The notes beneath the pieces are model-generated. The model was given only the letters and a program-made list of their open reading frames with translations. It had not been told where the DNA came from and did not search any database. Source: an uncultured Roseicyclus sp. (GTDB lineage: Bacteria; Pseudomonadota; Alphaproteobacteria; Rhodobacterales; Rhodobacteraceae). Taken from it: 64,000 nt of DNA. Below are positions 16,440-25,754 of the stretch, one piece after another. The stretch covers positions 770,982-834,981 of the forward strand of contig CANMRT010000001.1 in assembly GCA_947500415.1 (NCBI GenBank). The letters are read 5' to 3'. Both the position numbers and the translations under genes were made by a program. The stretch's first letter is position 1, and every line of letters starts with the position of its first letter.

Positions 16440-17084
16440 ATGAAAGAGAGCGATTTATATCCGCCGGTCAAGGCGTTCCTTGAGGCGCAGAGCTATGACG
16501 TTAAGGGCGAGATTGGCCCGGCTGACGTTATGGGCGTGCGTGGCGACGATATGGTCGTGGTGGAGTTGAAGACCCGGTTTTCGCTGGCGTTATTCCATCA
16601 GGGCATCGCGCGGCTGGCGGTGTGCGATTGCGTCTATGTCTGCGTTGCACGGGGCAAAGGGCGCCCGTGGATAAAGGCATTGCGTGAGAACGTGAGACTG
16701 GCGCGGCGGCTGGGGCTGGGCCTAATGAGCGTTCGGATGGAGACGGGCGTGGTTGATGTCCATTGCGACCCCGGTCCTTACGCCCCGCGCAAGGTCGCGC
16801 GCAAGAAACGCGCGATGTTGAGTGAGTTTGAGCGGCGAGAGGGCGATCCGAACCTTGGCGGGCTGGCTGGTGCGCGGGTGACGGCCTACCGGCAGGAGGC
16901 GACGTTGTGCGCCGAGTTTCTGGCGCTGGCGGGGGAGGCCAAGGGGGCCGAGGTTGCGAAGTCGACCGGCGTGAAGCGGGCCACGGCGATCATGCGCAAC
17001 AATCATTACGGCTGGTTCGAGAAGGTTGAAAAGGGCGTCTATCGGTTGAGTGACGCGGGCCGTGGTGTTGCGCCCCCTGATTGA
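16440..17084 (+). CDS. DUF2161 family protein (nuclease-like fold)
   Basis: A 214-residue protein. The N-terminal half looks like a PD-(D/E)XK core: LYPPVKAFLEAQSYDVKGEI, then ADVMGVRGDDMVVVELKTRF, where the Asp and the ELK triad could form the metal site. The C-terminal part (after residue 140) resembles a winged helix (RQEATLCAEFLALAG ... VAKSTGVKRATAIMRNNHYG). DUF2161 proteins are described as putative PD-(D/E)XK phosphodiesterases of unknown role. It stands alone between rpmB and yjbQ. Catalytic activity is inference. Confidence 0.8.
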   Translation: MKESDLYPPVKAFLEAQSYDVKGEIGPADVMGVRGDDMVVVELKTRFSLALFHQGIARLAVCDCVYVCVARGKGRPWIKALRENVRLARRLGLGLMSVRMETGVVDVHCDPGPYAPRKVARKKRAMLSEFERREGDPNLGGLAGARVTAYRQEATLCAEFLALAGEAKGAEVAKSTGVKRATAIMRNNHYGWFEKVEKGVYRLSDAGRGVAPPD

Positions 17085-17226
17085 AGGCGCGCGTTCCGCG
17101 CATTCCACATCCTCGCGGCCCCCGGGCCGCTCAGGCGGGCGCTTGGAGCTGCTGATGCGTGGCAAGTTTGGCGTTGGTGTCGGTTGAGCCGGTGCGTTTT
17201 GAGTATTTTTGAAACAAGGAAGCGGG

Positions 17227-17643
17227 ATGCAGACCGAGTTTGAGATCACCACGCGCGGCGCTGGATTGTATGAGTTCACCCGCGACGTGGCACGGTGGGT
17301 GGCGGGATCAGGCGAAGGGGTATTGACGCTGATGGTGCGGCATACCTCGGCCTCGCTGTTGATCCAGGAGAACGCGGATCCTGATGTGCAGGTGGATTTG
17401 AAGCGGTTCTTTGAGCGGTTCGTGCCGCGCGGGGATGATCCGAGTATGTCCTGGCTGACCCATGTGGCGGAAGGGCCCGATGACATGCCCGCGCATATCA
17501 AGGCCTCGGTCCTGCCGGTGTCTGTGCAGATCCCGGTGGCGGGTGGGCGGATGCGGTTGGGCACCTGGCAGGGGATTTACTTGTTTGAGCACCGCGATGC
17601 GCCCCATCTGAGGCACGTTGCGGCTGCGTTTATGGGGCATTGA
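17227..17643 (+). CDS. YjbQ/UPF0047 family protein
   Basis: A 138-residue single-domain protein of the YjbQ family: RHTSASLLIQENADPDVQVD, then the metal-site segment HVAEGPDDMPAHIKASVLP and GTWQGIYLFEHRD. The family is labelled secondary thiamine-phosphate synthase because some members complement thiE weakly; its main role is unclear. The ATG at 17227 follows AAGGAAGCGGG. Confidence 0.92.
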   Translation: MQTEFEITTRGAGLYEFTRDVARWVAGSGEGVLTLMVRHTSASLLIQENADPDVQVDLKRFFERFVPRGDDPSMSWLTHVAEGPDDMPAHIKASVLPVSVQIPVAGGRMRLGTWQGIYLFEHRDAPHLRHVAAAFMGH

Positions 17644-17811
17644 GGGCGGCCGGGGCGTCTGTGCAACACCTAGATGCTGTGGCGCGCGAATGCCTCTACC
17701 CAAGGCGCTGGGGTCTCCGTATAGTGCCTGTGGATAAGCGGGCTTAAGCCCCAAGGATCGAGGCAGGCGCAAAGGCTCCCCTTCGCGCGACAAGGACAGG
17801 AGGGCGCGGCC

Positions 17812-18282
17812 ATGCGCTGCCCATTTTGCGGTAATGTAGACACTCAGGTGAAGGATTCGCGGCCTGCGGAGGATCATGTTGCGATCCGGCGTCGGCGGTT
17901 TTGTCCGGCCTGTGCGGGGCGTTTCACGACCTATGAGCGCGTGCAGTTGCGCGATCTGGTGGTGATCAAGTCCAACGGCAAGCGCGAGGATTTCGATCGC
18001 GACAAGCTGGAACGGTCGATCCGGATTGCGCTACAGAAGCGGCCCGTGGAGCCCGAGCGCGTGGATCAGATGATCTCGGGCATCGTGCGGCGGCTGGAAA
18101 GCATGGGCGAGACCGACATTCAGTCGAAGGTCATTGGTGAGATTGTGATGGAGCGCCTGGCGGCCATCGACACCGTCGCCTACGTCCGTTTTGCGAGCGT
18201 TTACAAGAACTTCCAGGCGACTGGCGATTTCGAGGACTTCCTTTCGGAACTGCGTCCGCCATCGTCGATCACCGACAGCTGA
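17812..18282 (+). CDS. nrdR: Transcriptional repressor NrdR
   Basis: Zinc-ribbon/ATP-cone repressor of ribonucleotide reductase genes that senses ATP/dATP. The 156-residue protein has Cys3, Cys6, Cys31 and Cys34 in the zinc ribbon and the ATP-cone [20 protein letters not shown]. It is upstream of ribD by one base after its stop, the usual alphaproteobacterial order. Confidence 0.97.
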   Translation: MRCPFCGNVDTQVKDSRPAEDHVAIRRRRFCPACAGRFTTYERVQLRDLVVIKSNGKREDFDRDKLERSIRIALQKRPVEPERVDQMISGIVRRLESMGETDIQSKVIGEIVMERLAAIDTVAYVRFASVYKNFQATGDFEDFLSELRPPSSITDS

Positions 18283-18283
18283 C

Positions 18284-19387
18284 ATGGACGACCGGCGCTG
18301 GATGCATCTGGCGCTGTCGTTGGGCGCGAGGGGATTGGGCCGGACCTGGCCCAATCCAGCGGTGGGCTGTGTTTTGGTGCGGGATGGACGGATCGTCGGG
18401 CGCGGCTGGACTGCGCCGGGCGGGCGGCCCCATGCGGAAGTTGTCGCGTTGGCGCAAGCCGGGGAGGCGGCGCGGGGGGCATGTGTCTATGTGACGTTGG
18501 AGCCCTGCAATCATCATGGAAAATCTGGGCCCTGTGTCGACGCATTGATCGCAGCGGGCGTTGAGCGCGTGGTCATGGCGGCGCGTGATCCGAATGATGT
18601 GGCCTCAGGTGGGGCGGCGCGGTTGCGCGCGGCTGGTGTTGAGGTTGTTGAAGGGGTGTTGGAAGCACAGGCGCAAGAGGCCCATCGCGGGTTCTTCAAG
18701 GCCGTGCGGTCGGGGCGCCCGATGCTGACGCTGAAGCTGGCGACGTCGCTGGATGGGCGGATTGCGACGGCGAGCGGGGAGAGCCAGTGGATCACGGGGC
18801 CTGAGGCGCGGCGACGGGTCCATGGGATGCGGATGCGGCAAGATGCGGTGATGGTTGGCGCGGGGACGGCGCGGGCGGATGATCCGGGGCTGACGGTGCG
18901 GGGGCTTGGCGCAGCGCATCAGCCGGTGAGGGTGGTGCTCTCGCGTCGGTTGGATGTGCCTGTGGAGGGGCAATTGGGACGCTCGGCGCGCGACGTTCCG
19001 GTCTGGATGGTGCATGGGCCGGATGCGCCGGAAGTTGGGCGGGTTGCGTGGTCTGAGGCGGGGGCGCGGTTGATTGAGGTGGCCACAGGCGCGGGCGGGC
19101 AGATTGATGTTTCGGCTGCGATGGGCGCGCTGGGGCAGGCCGGCTTGACGCGGGTTTTCTGCGAGGGCGGCGGCACGTTGGCAGCAGCACTTTTGGGTGC
19201 GGATGTGGTCGACGATCTGGTGGTGTTCAACGGCGGGATGATGCTGGGTGCTGAAGGGATTCCGGCGGTTGGCGCGATGGGGATTGCTGCGCTGGATGAG
19301 GCTCCGAGATTTGCGTTGAAGCGGGTAGAGCAAGTCGGCGCAGATAGTATGGCTGTGTGGCGGCGGCAGTCCGGGGACGTGGGATAA
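18284..19387 (+). CDS. ribD: Bifunctional riboflavin deaminase/reductase RibD
   Basis: Catalyses the deamination and side-chain reduction of the pyrimidine intermediate in riboflavin synthesis. The 367-residue product has the zinc deaminase site HAE at 50-52 and PCNHHGKSGPC (Cys75, Cys84). The reductase half starts near residue 145 (LTLKLATSLDGRIATASGES) and has the FCEGGGTLAAALL nucleotide segment. ATG at 18284 sits one base after the nrdR stop. The rest of the riboflavin genes resume 4.8 kb on, beyond the capsule genes. Confidence 0.95.
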   Translation: MDDRRWMHLALSLGARGLGRTWPNPAVGCVLVRDGRIVGRGWTAPGGRPHAEVVALAQAGEAARGACVYVTLEPCNHHGKSGPCVDALIAAGVERVVMAARDPNDVASGGAARLRAAGVEVVEGVLEAQAQEAHRGFFKAVRSGRPMLTLKLATSLDGRIATASGESQWITGPEARRRVHGMRMRQDAVMVGAGTARADDPGLTVRGLGAAHQPVRVVLSRRLDVPVEGQLGRSARDVPVWMVHGPDAPEVGRVAWSEAGARLIEVATGAGGQIDVSAAMGALGQAGLTRVFCEGGGTLAAALLGADVVDDLVVFNGGMMLGAEGIPAVGAMGIAALDEAPRFALKRVEQVGADSMAVWRRQSGDVG

Positions 19388-19447
19388 ACGTCGGCTTTCT
19401 GTGGATAAACTTGTGGGAAACCGAGTTTCACATCGCGTTTGTGATAT

Positions 19448-21487
19448 TCACTTTCGCCAGATCCAGCTTTGCCCGGCCATCCAGCCTTGTAGTTTTGCCA
19501 GAGCGCGGAGGCTTGGTTTTTGTGGCACGCCTTCACCAGTGGCCAGGCGATGTAGGGCGACCTCTACGGGGCAAGGTAGGCCCGTCACTGGGTCTGTATA
19601 GCGCGGGTAAGTGATGAGCGCTGCGTGGACCAAAGCGGCCAGCGAAGGGCGGGCCTTGCGCCTGTCCGGTACCGATCCAAGGTCGCTTGTCAGGCCCCAA
19701 CCGGCGTAGAACGGCGCGCCGAGTGTGGTGACGGGAATGCCGCGGATCAGGGCCTCGAACCCCATAGCAGAGGTCATCGTGACGACGCGGTCGGCGATGG
19801 CGAGGAGCGCCTCAGCCCCGGTTTGATCGGCGATGTGATCGGCGAGGCTTCGGGCCTCTTCAGGAAGAAGCCCGGGACGCAAACCAGCTTCCACATCGGG
19901 GTGCGGTTTGTAGATCACGAAGGCCTGCGGATTGAGGCGACGCGCGGTGCGCAAAAGCTCTTCATTGGTGTTCACGTCACCGGCGCCGAGGCGGATGGAG
20001 GCGTCGTCTTCGACCTGCCCCGGCACTAGGATGACCTGCGCGCCGTCGGGCACGTCGGGGGCGGCGGCACCTTCGAGATTGTATTTCGTGACGCCTGCGC
20101 GACGGAGCGCGCCGATAAGCTTTTCGGCCCGATCAAGTCGCGGGGTCGGCAGGGCCGTGGCCTCGGCAATCAGATGCTCCAGACGGCTTTCGCGGGTTGG
20201 ATCGTAGTAGATGCCCAGATCGTCGAGCACGAGCGACAGGGGGGGCACAAGCTCTGCGCCGAGCCCGCGGGAGCGCAGGAAGCCATCCTCCATGCGCAGA
20301 AGCACGCGGTCAGCGGCGCGGCATTGGTCTCGCATATCTTCGGTTTCGCGGCCTGCCCACACAACTACGCGACGCCCGTCCCGCGCGGCTTTGAACGGGT
20401 TTTCTTCGAAATCAAAGCGGTCATGCTGCCCGAAGCTTTGCCGCAGGTGCCCCTTCTTCCAGCTGCGCATTCCCAAGGCGACATAGCCGCCGCGATCTTG
20501 GCGCCAGGCGTTCACCTGCGCCTCAAGCGCGCCGAGCACCTCTTCCACTTCGCAGAGTTGGTCGCGGTAGGGGTCGTACCATGTTGGGTAAAGGATCAAG
20601 GCGGCCGCGACGAGTTGCGCGCGGGTTAGCGTGCGTTGGCGGCGGGCGGGCACCGGGCGGCGATCGTCGGTCAGGCCCCATCCGGCATAGAAGGGCACAC
20701 CGAAGACCACGGGCTTATGACCTGCAAGAATGGCCTCGAACCCTGCGCCGGAGGTCACGCAATAGACGGCGCGCGCGCCTTCGAACATGCGCCAGAGTGA
20801 GACCGGGCGGTCATCGAGCACCACGTTTGGCGGCAAATCCCCGTCGAAATGTCCCGGGCGGTGGCCGTCGCGGGTTTCGGGATGCGTCTTGATGATGATC
20901 TGCGCGTCAGGGTGGTCTTCACGCGCCCATGTCAGGGCTTCGGCGAAGCTGTCAGGTGTGGCCTGGCCCAATTCGATGGAGGCATCGCCACAGGTCTGGT
21001 CGATCAATAGCACGTAGCCAGCTCGTTCCGGGGCGGGTAGCGACGGATCGGTGGCGGCGTATTTCGACAGATGCCCGGCCACCATGCGCGCTGAGACATC
21101 GCGGGCGCGGTTGAGCAGCGCGGTGTCATCAAGCGGGTGGGTGGCGAGCAGCGTCTCGATGTCAGAGGGGCCGGAGGCGTCGAAATACATGCCCTGGCGG
21201 TCGATGACCAAGCCCATCGGTGGCTCGCCCGAGCGACCGGGAAAGAGCGATCGCAGGAATGCGTCTTCGACCCGCACAAGCGATGCCCCGGTCGCCTCGG
21301 CCACGGCCTCGCCGCGCGGGGCGTAGGGGGAGTGGCCCCAAACGATCACATCGTCCTCGGCCGTGGGTTTGCCCAGTTTGAGGTCGTAGCCCGCAAGCGT
21401 CAGGATGCGACGCACGCGCTTGTTGGTCAGGAATCCTGCATTGTAGTGGAACGCCCGGCGCGAAAGGGGTCGCTCAGGCGTGCCCAT
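19448..21487 (-). CDS. kpsC: Capsule Kdo transferase KpsC (two-domain)
   Basis: KpsC extends the poly-Kdo linker on the lipid terminus of group-2-type capsules. The 679-residue protein has two homologous Capsule_synth modules, about residues 1-330 and 340-679, each with a copy of GxPFYAGWGLT (GVPFYAGWGLTDD and GAPFYAGWGLTSD) and YPTWYDP / YPRYTDP segments. This is the normal KpsC layout of two alternating beta-Kdo transferases. It acts at the cytoplasmic side of the inner membrane. It is last in a leftward run of three capsule genes, five bases after the export gene. Confidence 0.93.
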   Translation of the reverse strand: MGTPERPLSRRAFHYNAGFLTNKRVRRILTLAGYDLKLGKPTAEDDVIVWGHSPYAPRGEAVAEATGASLVRVEDAFLRSLFPGRSGEPPMGLVIDRQGMYFDASGPSDIETLLATHPLDDTALLNRARDVSARMVAGHLSKYAATDPSLPAPERAGYVLLIDQTCGDASIELGQATPDSFAEALTWAREDHPDAQIIIKTHPETRDGHRPGHFDGDLPPNVVLDDRPVSLWRMFEGARAVYCVTSGAGFEAILAGHKPVVFGVPFYAGWGLTDDRRPVPARRQRTLTRAQLVAAALILYPTWYDPYRDQLCEVEEVLGALEAQVNAWRQDRGGYVALGMRSWKKGHLRQSFGQHDRFDFEENPFKAARDGRRVVVWAGRETEDMRDQCRAADRVLLRMEDGFLRSRGLGAELVPPLSLVLDDLGIYYDPTRESRLEHLIAEATALPTPRLDRAEKLIGALRRAGVTKYNLEGAAAPDVPDGAQVILVPGQVEDDASIRLGAGDVNTNEELLRTARRLNPQAFVIYKPHPDVEAGLRPGLLPEEARSLADHIADQTGAEALLAIADRVVTMTSAMGFEALIRGIPVTTLGAPFYAGWGLTSDLGSVPDRRKARPSLAALVHAALITYPRYTDPVTGLPCPVEVALHRLATGEGVPQKPSLRALAKLQGWMAGQSWIWRK

Positions 21488-21492
21488 GTACG

Positions 21493-22650
21493 TCAGTTCG
21501 TGGTGCCGTTCACGGCATCCGTCACACCGCCGACCGAGGTCAGCGTGCCTGTCAGCGCCGAGATGGCGTTGTTGAACTGCGTGATCGGGGCAGAGGTCAC
21601 GTAGACCGTGTCGCCATCGCGGATCACGAAATCACGCGCTTCAAACATGCCGGTGGGCGCTGTCAGGTCGAGCACGTAGATCATGCGTTGGGTGCCTGTC
21701 AGATCATCGCGTCCCAATACCAGCTCAGCCAGTTCCTCAGGCTCGTTTCGCAGAACGAAAACGCCTGTGGGATCGGCGAGGGATGGGTTGAGGCCGCCGA
21801 CTGTCGCGATGGCCTCAATGGCGGAGATTACCTGCGATTCAAAGGGCACAACGGTCTGTGCGCCAGTTGCGCCCAGGGCGGTAAACTGTCGGCTGTCTTC
21901 CTCAACCAAAATGCGATCGTCGGCGCGGAGTGCGATGTCGACGGAGGGATCTCGGAAGATATCCTCATACCAGACGGTGCCCGTATGTCCGCCACGCACA
22001 AGGGTGACGCGCGAAATTTCGGTCTCGACTGTCGTGCCACCAGCGGCGGCCAACATGCCCGACAGAGTGCGGGTCGGCTGTTCGATGGGGAAGATGCCTG
22101 TGCTGGCCACGTCACCCGTGACGACGACGGTGGCACCGTTGCCCGGTTCGCGCGTCACGATGACTTGCGGGTCGGGGGTTTGTTCATCGAGGTTGCGGGT
22201 GATGACCTCACGCAATTGCTCAGGCGTGTTGCCCGACGCGCGGATGCGGCCCGCATAGGGGATGAAGATGAAGCCGGAGTTGTCGACCTGAAGCGTCGTC
22301 AACTGACTTGCGTTTTGGCCTTCGCCAGCGAGCAAGCCGTCGGTCACATTCTCGAAAATCGTCAACGAGATTAGATCGCCGGGCCGGATCACGTCGGTGT
22401 TTGAGACACCGGCATTTGTCAGCGATGACGGGAAGCCGAGGGCGGGCACAAGCGAGGTTGCGGCGGTCACACGTTGGTTGACCTCAACCACAAAGGCGTC
22501 GCCTTCGCGTTGAACGGAGCCTGCGAAAAGTTGGTTGCGGGTGGGTCCTGCGGAGGGAAGCACGCGGGACAGCACGTCACACGCGCCGAGTGCTGCCACA
22601 CAGGTGACAAGCACGCCGATGCGCGCGATCCGGGAAGCCGAAAACGTCAC
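21493..22650 (-). CDS. Capsule export lipoprotein (Wza/KpsD-type, SLBB)
   Basis: Outer-membrane/periplasmic polysaccharide export protein, 385 residues. The GTG start at 22650 is preceded by AAAGGAG at nine bases and places a signal peptide with lipobox LGAC (Cys23) at the N-terminus. The Poly_export domain follows (IRPGDLISLTIFENV, then VDNSGFIFIPYAGRI), then SLBB repeats (VVVTGDVASTGIFPI, and a second near 245-300). A C-terminal segment ends before a Thr/Val-rich tail. Upstream in-frame starts would bury the signal peptide. Confidence 0.9.
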   Translation of the reverse strand: MTFSASRIARIGVLVTCVAALGACDVLSRVLPSAGPTRNQLFAGSVQREGDAFVVEVNQRVTAATSLVPALGFPSSLTNAGVSNTDVIRPGDLISLTIFENVTDGLLAGEGQNASQLTTLQVDNSGFIFIPYAGRIRASGNTPEQLREVITRNLDEQTPDPQVIVTREPGNGATVVVTGDVASTGIFPIEQPTRTLSGMLAAAGGTTVETEISRVTLVRGGHTGTVWYEDIFRDPSVDIALRADDRILVEEDSRQFTALGATGAQTVVPFESQVISAIEAIATVGGLNPSLADPTGVFVLRNEPEELAELVLGRDDLTGTQRMIYVLDLTAPTGMFEARDFVIRDGDTVYVTSAPITQFNNAISALTGTLTSVGGVTDAVNGTTN

Positions 22651-22765
22651 GGGGTTGGCTCCTTTAGCCTGAAACTGCCTCAGTATCATTCTGCTCGCGG
22701 ATGCTCTGACGGCTCCGCTTTGGAGGGACACTAGCGAAAACAAAGGGTTCGGAAAAGCCCCTTGG

Positions 22766-24055
22766 TCACTTCACCAGTGACAAGTGTTGCCTTGGTGCCG
22801 GTCTGCCCGCATCGAGTGCATCATAGGGGTCTTCCGGCGACAACATCATATCCACGACCTGGCGCAATAGCTGACGGCGGCCCTTGGTGGAATAGAAGCT
22901 GCCGGAGATCTGCGAGGTTTCCAGCAGATAATGGCGATAATCGCGGTAAGCGCGGCTGTCGGGGCGGGTCGGGTTTTGGAAAAACGCGCCCATCGGCTGG
23001 TCCGAGACAAATTCGGGCTTGAGGTAGACGGCCTGCCCAAAGGCTTTGAGCGGAAGTCCGCGCCAGAGCGCTTGCTGGGCGGCGGTGGAATTAACGGTCA
23101 CGGCGGAGCGCGCGTCGTTGAGAAGGCGGGCCAATTTGCCGCCGCGCACGTAGTGGACGCGGTCCAACACGCCGTGCTGTTTGGCGATACGGCGAATGTC
23201 GGCGCGGATGGGTGTGCGGCCATCTTCCAGCGGGTGGGCCTTGAAGACGAGGTGGTGATGCGACGGAGCGCCATCGGCGAAGCCGGCGATCAGCACCTCA
23301 AGGAATTCGGCCATGCTGTCGAAGGGGCCATGGTCGCGGAAGCTGGCGTCATGGGCCAGTTGCAGAAGCGCCAGGTGATAGGGGAAGCCGCCGGTCTTGA
23401 TGCGGTAGGTGGCCTGCACCCGGTCCATCCAGAGGAAGGGCATGAGGGCCAGGCGGCGCAAGTAGAGGCGGAATTCGTCGCGCACGGTCAGCGCCCGGTG
23501 GGGGCGGAAATTGGCGTAGGCGCGGTTCGCGAGAAGGACAAAGCCGTGGTAGGCCGCGCCGTAGAAGACGTGCTGGCGCATGTCGCCCCATTTCGAGGGC
23601 GTGTCCGGCAGGTCGAGGTCTAGGTTCTTGAGCGCGTTGCGCATCTGTTCGACGGTAGTTTCCATCAGGCGCGAATGTCCATTGGCCCCGCCGCGTTCGT
23701 AAGTGACCCAATAGGGGCGTAGATACCCTTCCTCAAACACGTGCACGGTGATGCCGCGCACCTTGGCGTGGGCGATGGCTTGGGCGTGGATCGGCCGCGT
23801 GTCGCCGTAGAGGACGAGATCTGTGATGCCCTTTTCGTCGAGCAACTCAGCCGCGCGCGTATCCCACCCTTCGGCGTCACCCTTGTACGCAAGGTAAGTG
23901 TCGTCGTCGGACCAGAAGGCCTGATCACCCCGGTTGAACCCCACCCGCCACACGGATGCGCCTGCCGAGGCCAGCATCTGCGATAGACGATGGAAGAAGG
24001 GCCCGTGGGGGCCCTGAAGGAACAGGAACGTGCGGTGGCTGTGGCTTGGCGCCAT
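22766..24055 (-). CDS. kpsS: Capsule Kdo transferase KpsS
   Basis: KpsS adds the first Kdo to the (lyso)phosphatidylglycerol anchor of the capsule; KpsC continues. The 429-residue protein starts with TFLFLQGPHGPFFHRLSQML and has the family segments VHVFEEGYLRPYWVTYERGG, HLVFKAHPLEDGRTP and VTVNSTAAQQALWRGLPLKA. It is first of the capsule trio, 115 bases upstream of the export gene. Transporter genes kpsM/T/E are not in the window. Confidence 0.92.
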   Translation of the reverse strand: MAPSHSHRTFLFLQGPHGPFFHRLSQMLASAGASVWRVGFNRGDQAFWSDDDTYLAYKGDAEGWDTRAAELLDEKGITDLVLYGDTRPIHAQAIAHAKVRGITVHVFEEGYLRPYWVTYERGGANGHSRLMETTVEQMRNALKNLDLDLPDTPSKWGDMRQHVFYGAAYHGFVLLANRAYANFRPHRALTVRDEFRLYLRRLALMPFLWMDRVQATYRIKTGGFPYHLALLQLAHDASFRDHGPFDSMAEFLEVLIAGFADGAPSHHHLVFKAHPLEDGRTPIRADIRRIAKQHGVLDRVHYVRGGKLARLLNDARSAVTVNSTAAQQALWRGLPLKAFGQAVYLKPEFVSDQPMGAFFQNPTRPDSRAYRDYRHYLLETSQISGSFYSTKGRRQLLRQVVDMMLSPEDPYDALDAGRPAPRQHLSLVK

Positions 24056-24225
24056 GGAATGGATCGACCCTATGGTTGGCAGGCTTCTAGCCGTATTTTC
24101 TTGAGAAAATCAAAACCATTGGGCGGGTCCGCGGCAGAAACGTGGCGTCGCTGTGGCAGATGGTGTTCTGGACCTTGCCGTCGCGCCGCGCGATAGAGGG
24201 GCACGTTTGACGAAAGGGCCTTCCA

Positions 24226-24813
24226 ATGTTCACCGGCATTATCACCGATCTTGGCACCGTACGCGCGCTGGAACATCGTGGCGATCTGCGGGCGCGGATC
24301 GGAACGTCCTATGACATGAGCACGGTCGATCTTGGAGCCTCCATTGCGTGCAATGGAGTGTGTCTGACGGTTGTGTCGATGGGGGAAGATTGGTTCGACG
24401 TGGACATCTCGGCGGAGAGTGTATCGAAGACCAACATCGGTGACTGGGTCGAGGGCACCCGCCTGAACCTTGAACGGGCCCTGAAAGTGGGTGACGAATT
24501 GGGCGGGCACCTGGTGTCGGGCCATGTCGATGGCGTGGCCGAGATCGTGGCGACGGCCGAGGAGGGGGACTCGACCCGTTTCACCTTCCGCGCGCCTGAG
24601 GCCTTGGCGCGCTTCGTGGCCCCCAAGGGCTCGGTCGCGCTTGATGGCACATCCCTGACGGTGAATGAGGTCGATGGCGTGGACTTCGGCGTGAACATCA
24701 TCCCGCACACGAAGGCCGTGACGTCTTGGGGCGCGGCGAAGGTCGGGGACTTTGTGAACCTGGAGATTGATACGTTGGCCCGTTACGTGGCGCGGTTGCA
24801 GGAGTGGCAGTAG
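24226..24813 (+). CDS. ribE: Riboflavin synthase
   Basis: Dismutates two 6,7-dimethyl-8-ribityllumazines to riboflavin. The 195-residue product has the duplicated lumazine-binding barrel: MFTGIITDLGTVRALE at the start and GHLVSGHVDGVAEI at the start of the second barrel, with ASIACNGVCLTVVSM and GSVALDGTSLTVNEV as paired strands. I saw no FMN riboswitch in the 170 bases upstream. It is separated from ribD by the capsule genes on the other strand. Confidence 0.96.
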   Translation: MFTGIITDLGTVRALEHRGDLRARIGTSYDMSTVDLGASIACNGVCLTVVSMGEDWFDVDISAESVSKTNIGDWVEGTRLNLERALKVGDELGGHLVSGHVDGVAEIVATAEEGDSTRFTFRAPEALARFVAPKGSVALDGTSLTVNEVDGVDFGVNIIPHTKAVTSWGAAKVGDFVNLEIDTLARYVARLQEWQ

Positions 24814-24875
24814 GGCCGGAGGGAGACGCTCGCTTGGCAGCATCGCCCCTCCCACCGTCCCGTGGAGGGCACGCG

Positions 24876-25100
24876 ATGAAACCTGTTGTGATGAAATCTA
24901 TCGAGGATTGGTCCGGCCAACGTTGCGTGGATGTGCGCAAACATGTCGATGGGCTGTATTCTTGGGCAGAATGCAGGCGTGATCCTGAGGATGGCCATGG
25001 CTGGCGGTATCTGGGCCTTGGCGCGAAGGGATTTGCGAGCGAAGATGCGGCGGTGTGCGATGCGCAGGCGAAGGTTGAGTGGATGGAGGACGCGGGATGA
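24876..25100 (+). CDS. Small hypothetical protein in riboflavin block
   Basis: A 74-residue protein (MKPVVMKSIEDWSGQRCVDV, then a basic/acidic mixture with Trp-rich GHGWRYLGLGAKGF). GGAGGG lies six bases before the ATG at 24876, and its TGA overlaps the next start (ATGA). It has no membrane segment or recognised domain. Its place inside the ribE-ribBA run suggests co-transcription with them. Confidence 0.6.
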   Translation: MKPVVMKSIEDWSGQRCVDVRKHVDGLYSWAECRRDPEDGHGWRYLGLGAKGFASEDAAVCDAQAKVEWMEDAG

Positions 25101-25654
25101 TCGGACATAATGGGGGTCCGTCGATGGACGCGGGCGCGGGCTTTCGCCGGGTTGCGTGGAGCAAGGCGCGCTATGCGTTGATGCCGACCTTGCCCTTGGA
25201 AGTGGTCCGGCTGCGTGTGAAACGGGCGGAGCGTCTGGGGCTGCCTTACAAGACCTATGCCACGATCCGAGCTGTGTCTGGGCGCGATATCGTAGGTTTC
25301 CTGTTCTCCGATAATGCCCTTGGGATGGGGCGAAGCCACGCGGTGCCTGAGGCGGCGCGGGACAGGCTTGCGGCATTGGAGGGGGAGGCCAAGCGTTTGG
25401 CGGCTGTCCATCTGCCGAAGGACCCGGCAGAGGTTTTGGCCTTTGGTGGGTTCGAGGCCGTGGGTCAGGCTCCGGGCCTTGCAACACCCTGGCGGGCTGC
25501 AAGAGACGCGTTGCGCGATTTGGCGCGGTCAGCGGAGGTGCCGTTTGATGGCTTGGTTGTGGTTGCAGCCACGGCCCTGGAGCGGGATTGGTCGGTTACG
25601 GCGGGCCTTGGCGGCACGATCCCACGAGAGGTTATGTTCCCGAGCGCCGCGTAA
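25097..25654 (+). CDS. Conserved hypothetical protein (IGHNGGP start)
   Basis: A 185-residue protein starting MIGHNGGPSMDAGAGFRRVA, a leader common to a roseobacter family of unknown function. It continues WSKARYALMPTLPLEVVRLR and GLPYKTYATIRAVSGRDIVG FLF, suggesting helices around a small DNA- or RNA-binding-like core, but no named domain is seen. It is translationally coupled to the preceding small gene by ATGA and lies 100 bases before ribBA. Confidence 0.65.
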   Translation: MIGHNGGPSMDAGAGFRRVAWSKARYALMPTLPLEVVRLRVKRAERLGLPYKTYATIRAVSGRDIVGFLFSDNALGMGRSHAVPEAARDRLAALEGEAKRLAAVHLPKDPAEVLAFGGFEAVGQAPGLATPWRAARDALRDLARSAEVPFDGLVVVAATALERDWSVTAGLGGTIPREVMFPSAA

Positions 25655-25754
25655 CGCGCGCCCCTCTCTGGTCAAAGCCGAGGCGTTGGATTATCTGCGC
25701 GGGAGATGATGGCCTGTGTCGCACTGCGGGGCGGGCGCTGGAGGGAAATGGCAG

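Noticed and set aside
24056-24225. Possible FMN riboswitch upstream of ribE
   Set aside because: I could not find the conserved RFN core segments or a hairpin ladder; nothing supports a riboswitch.
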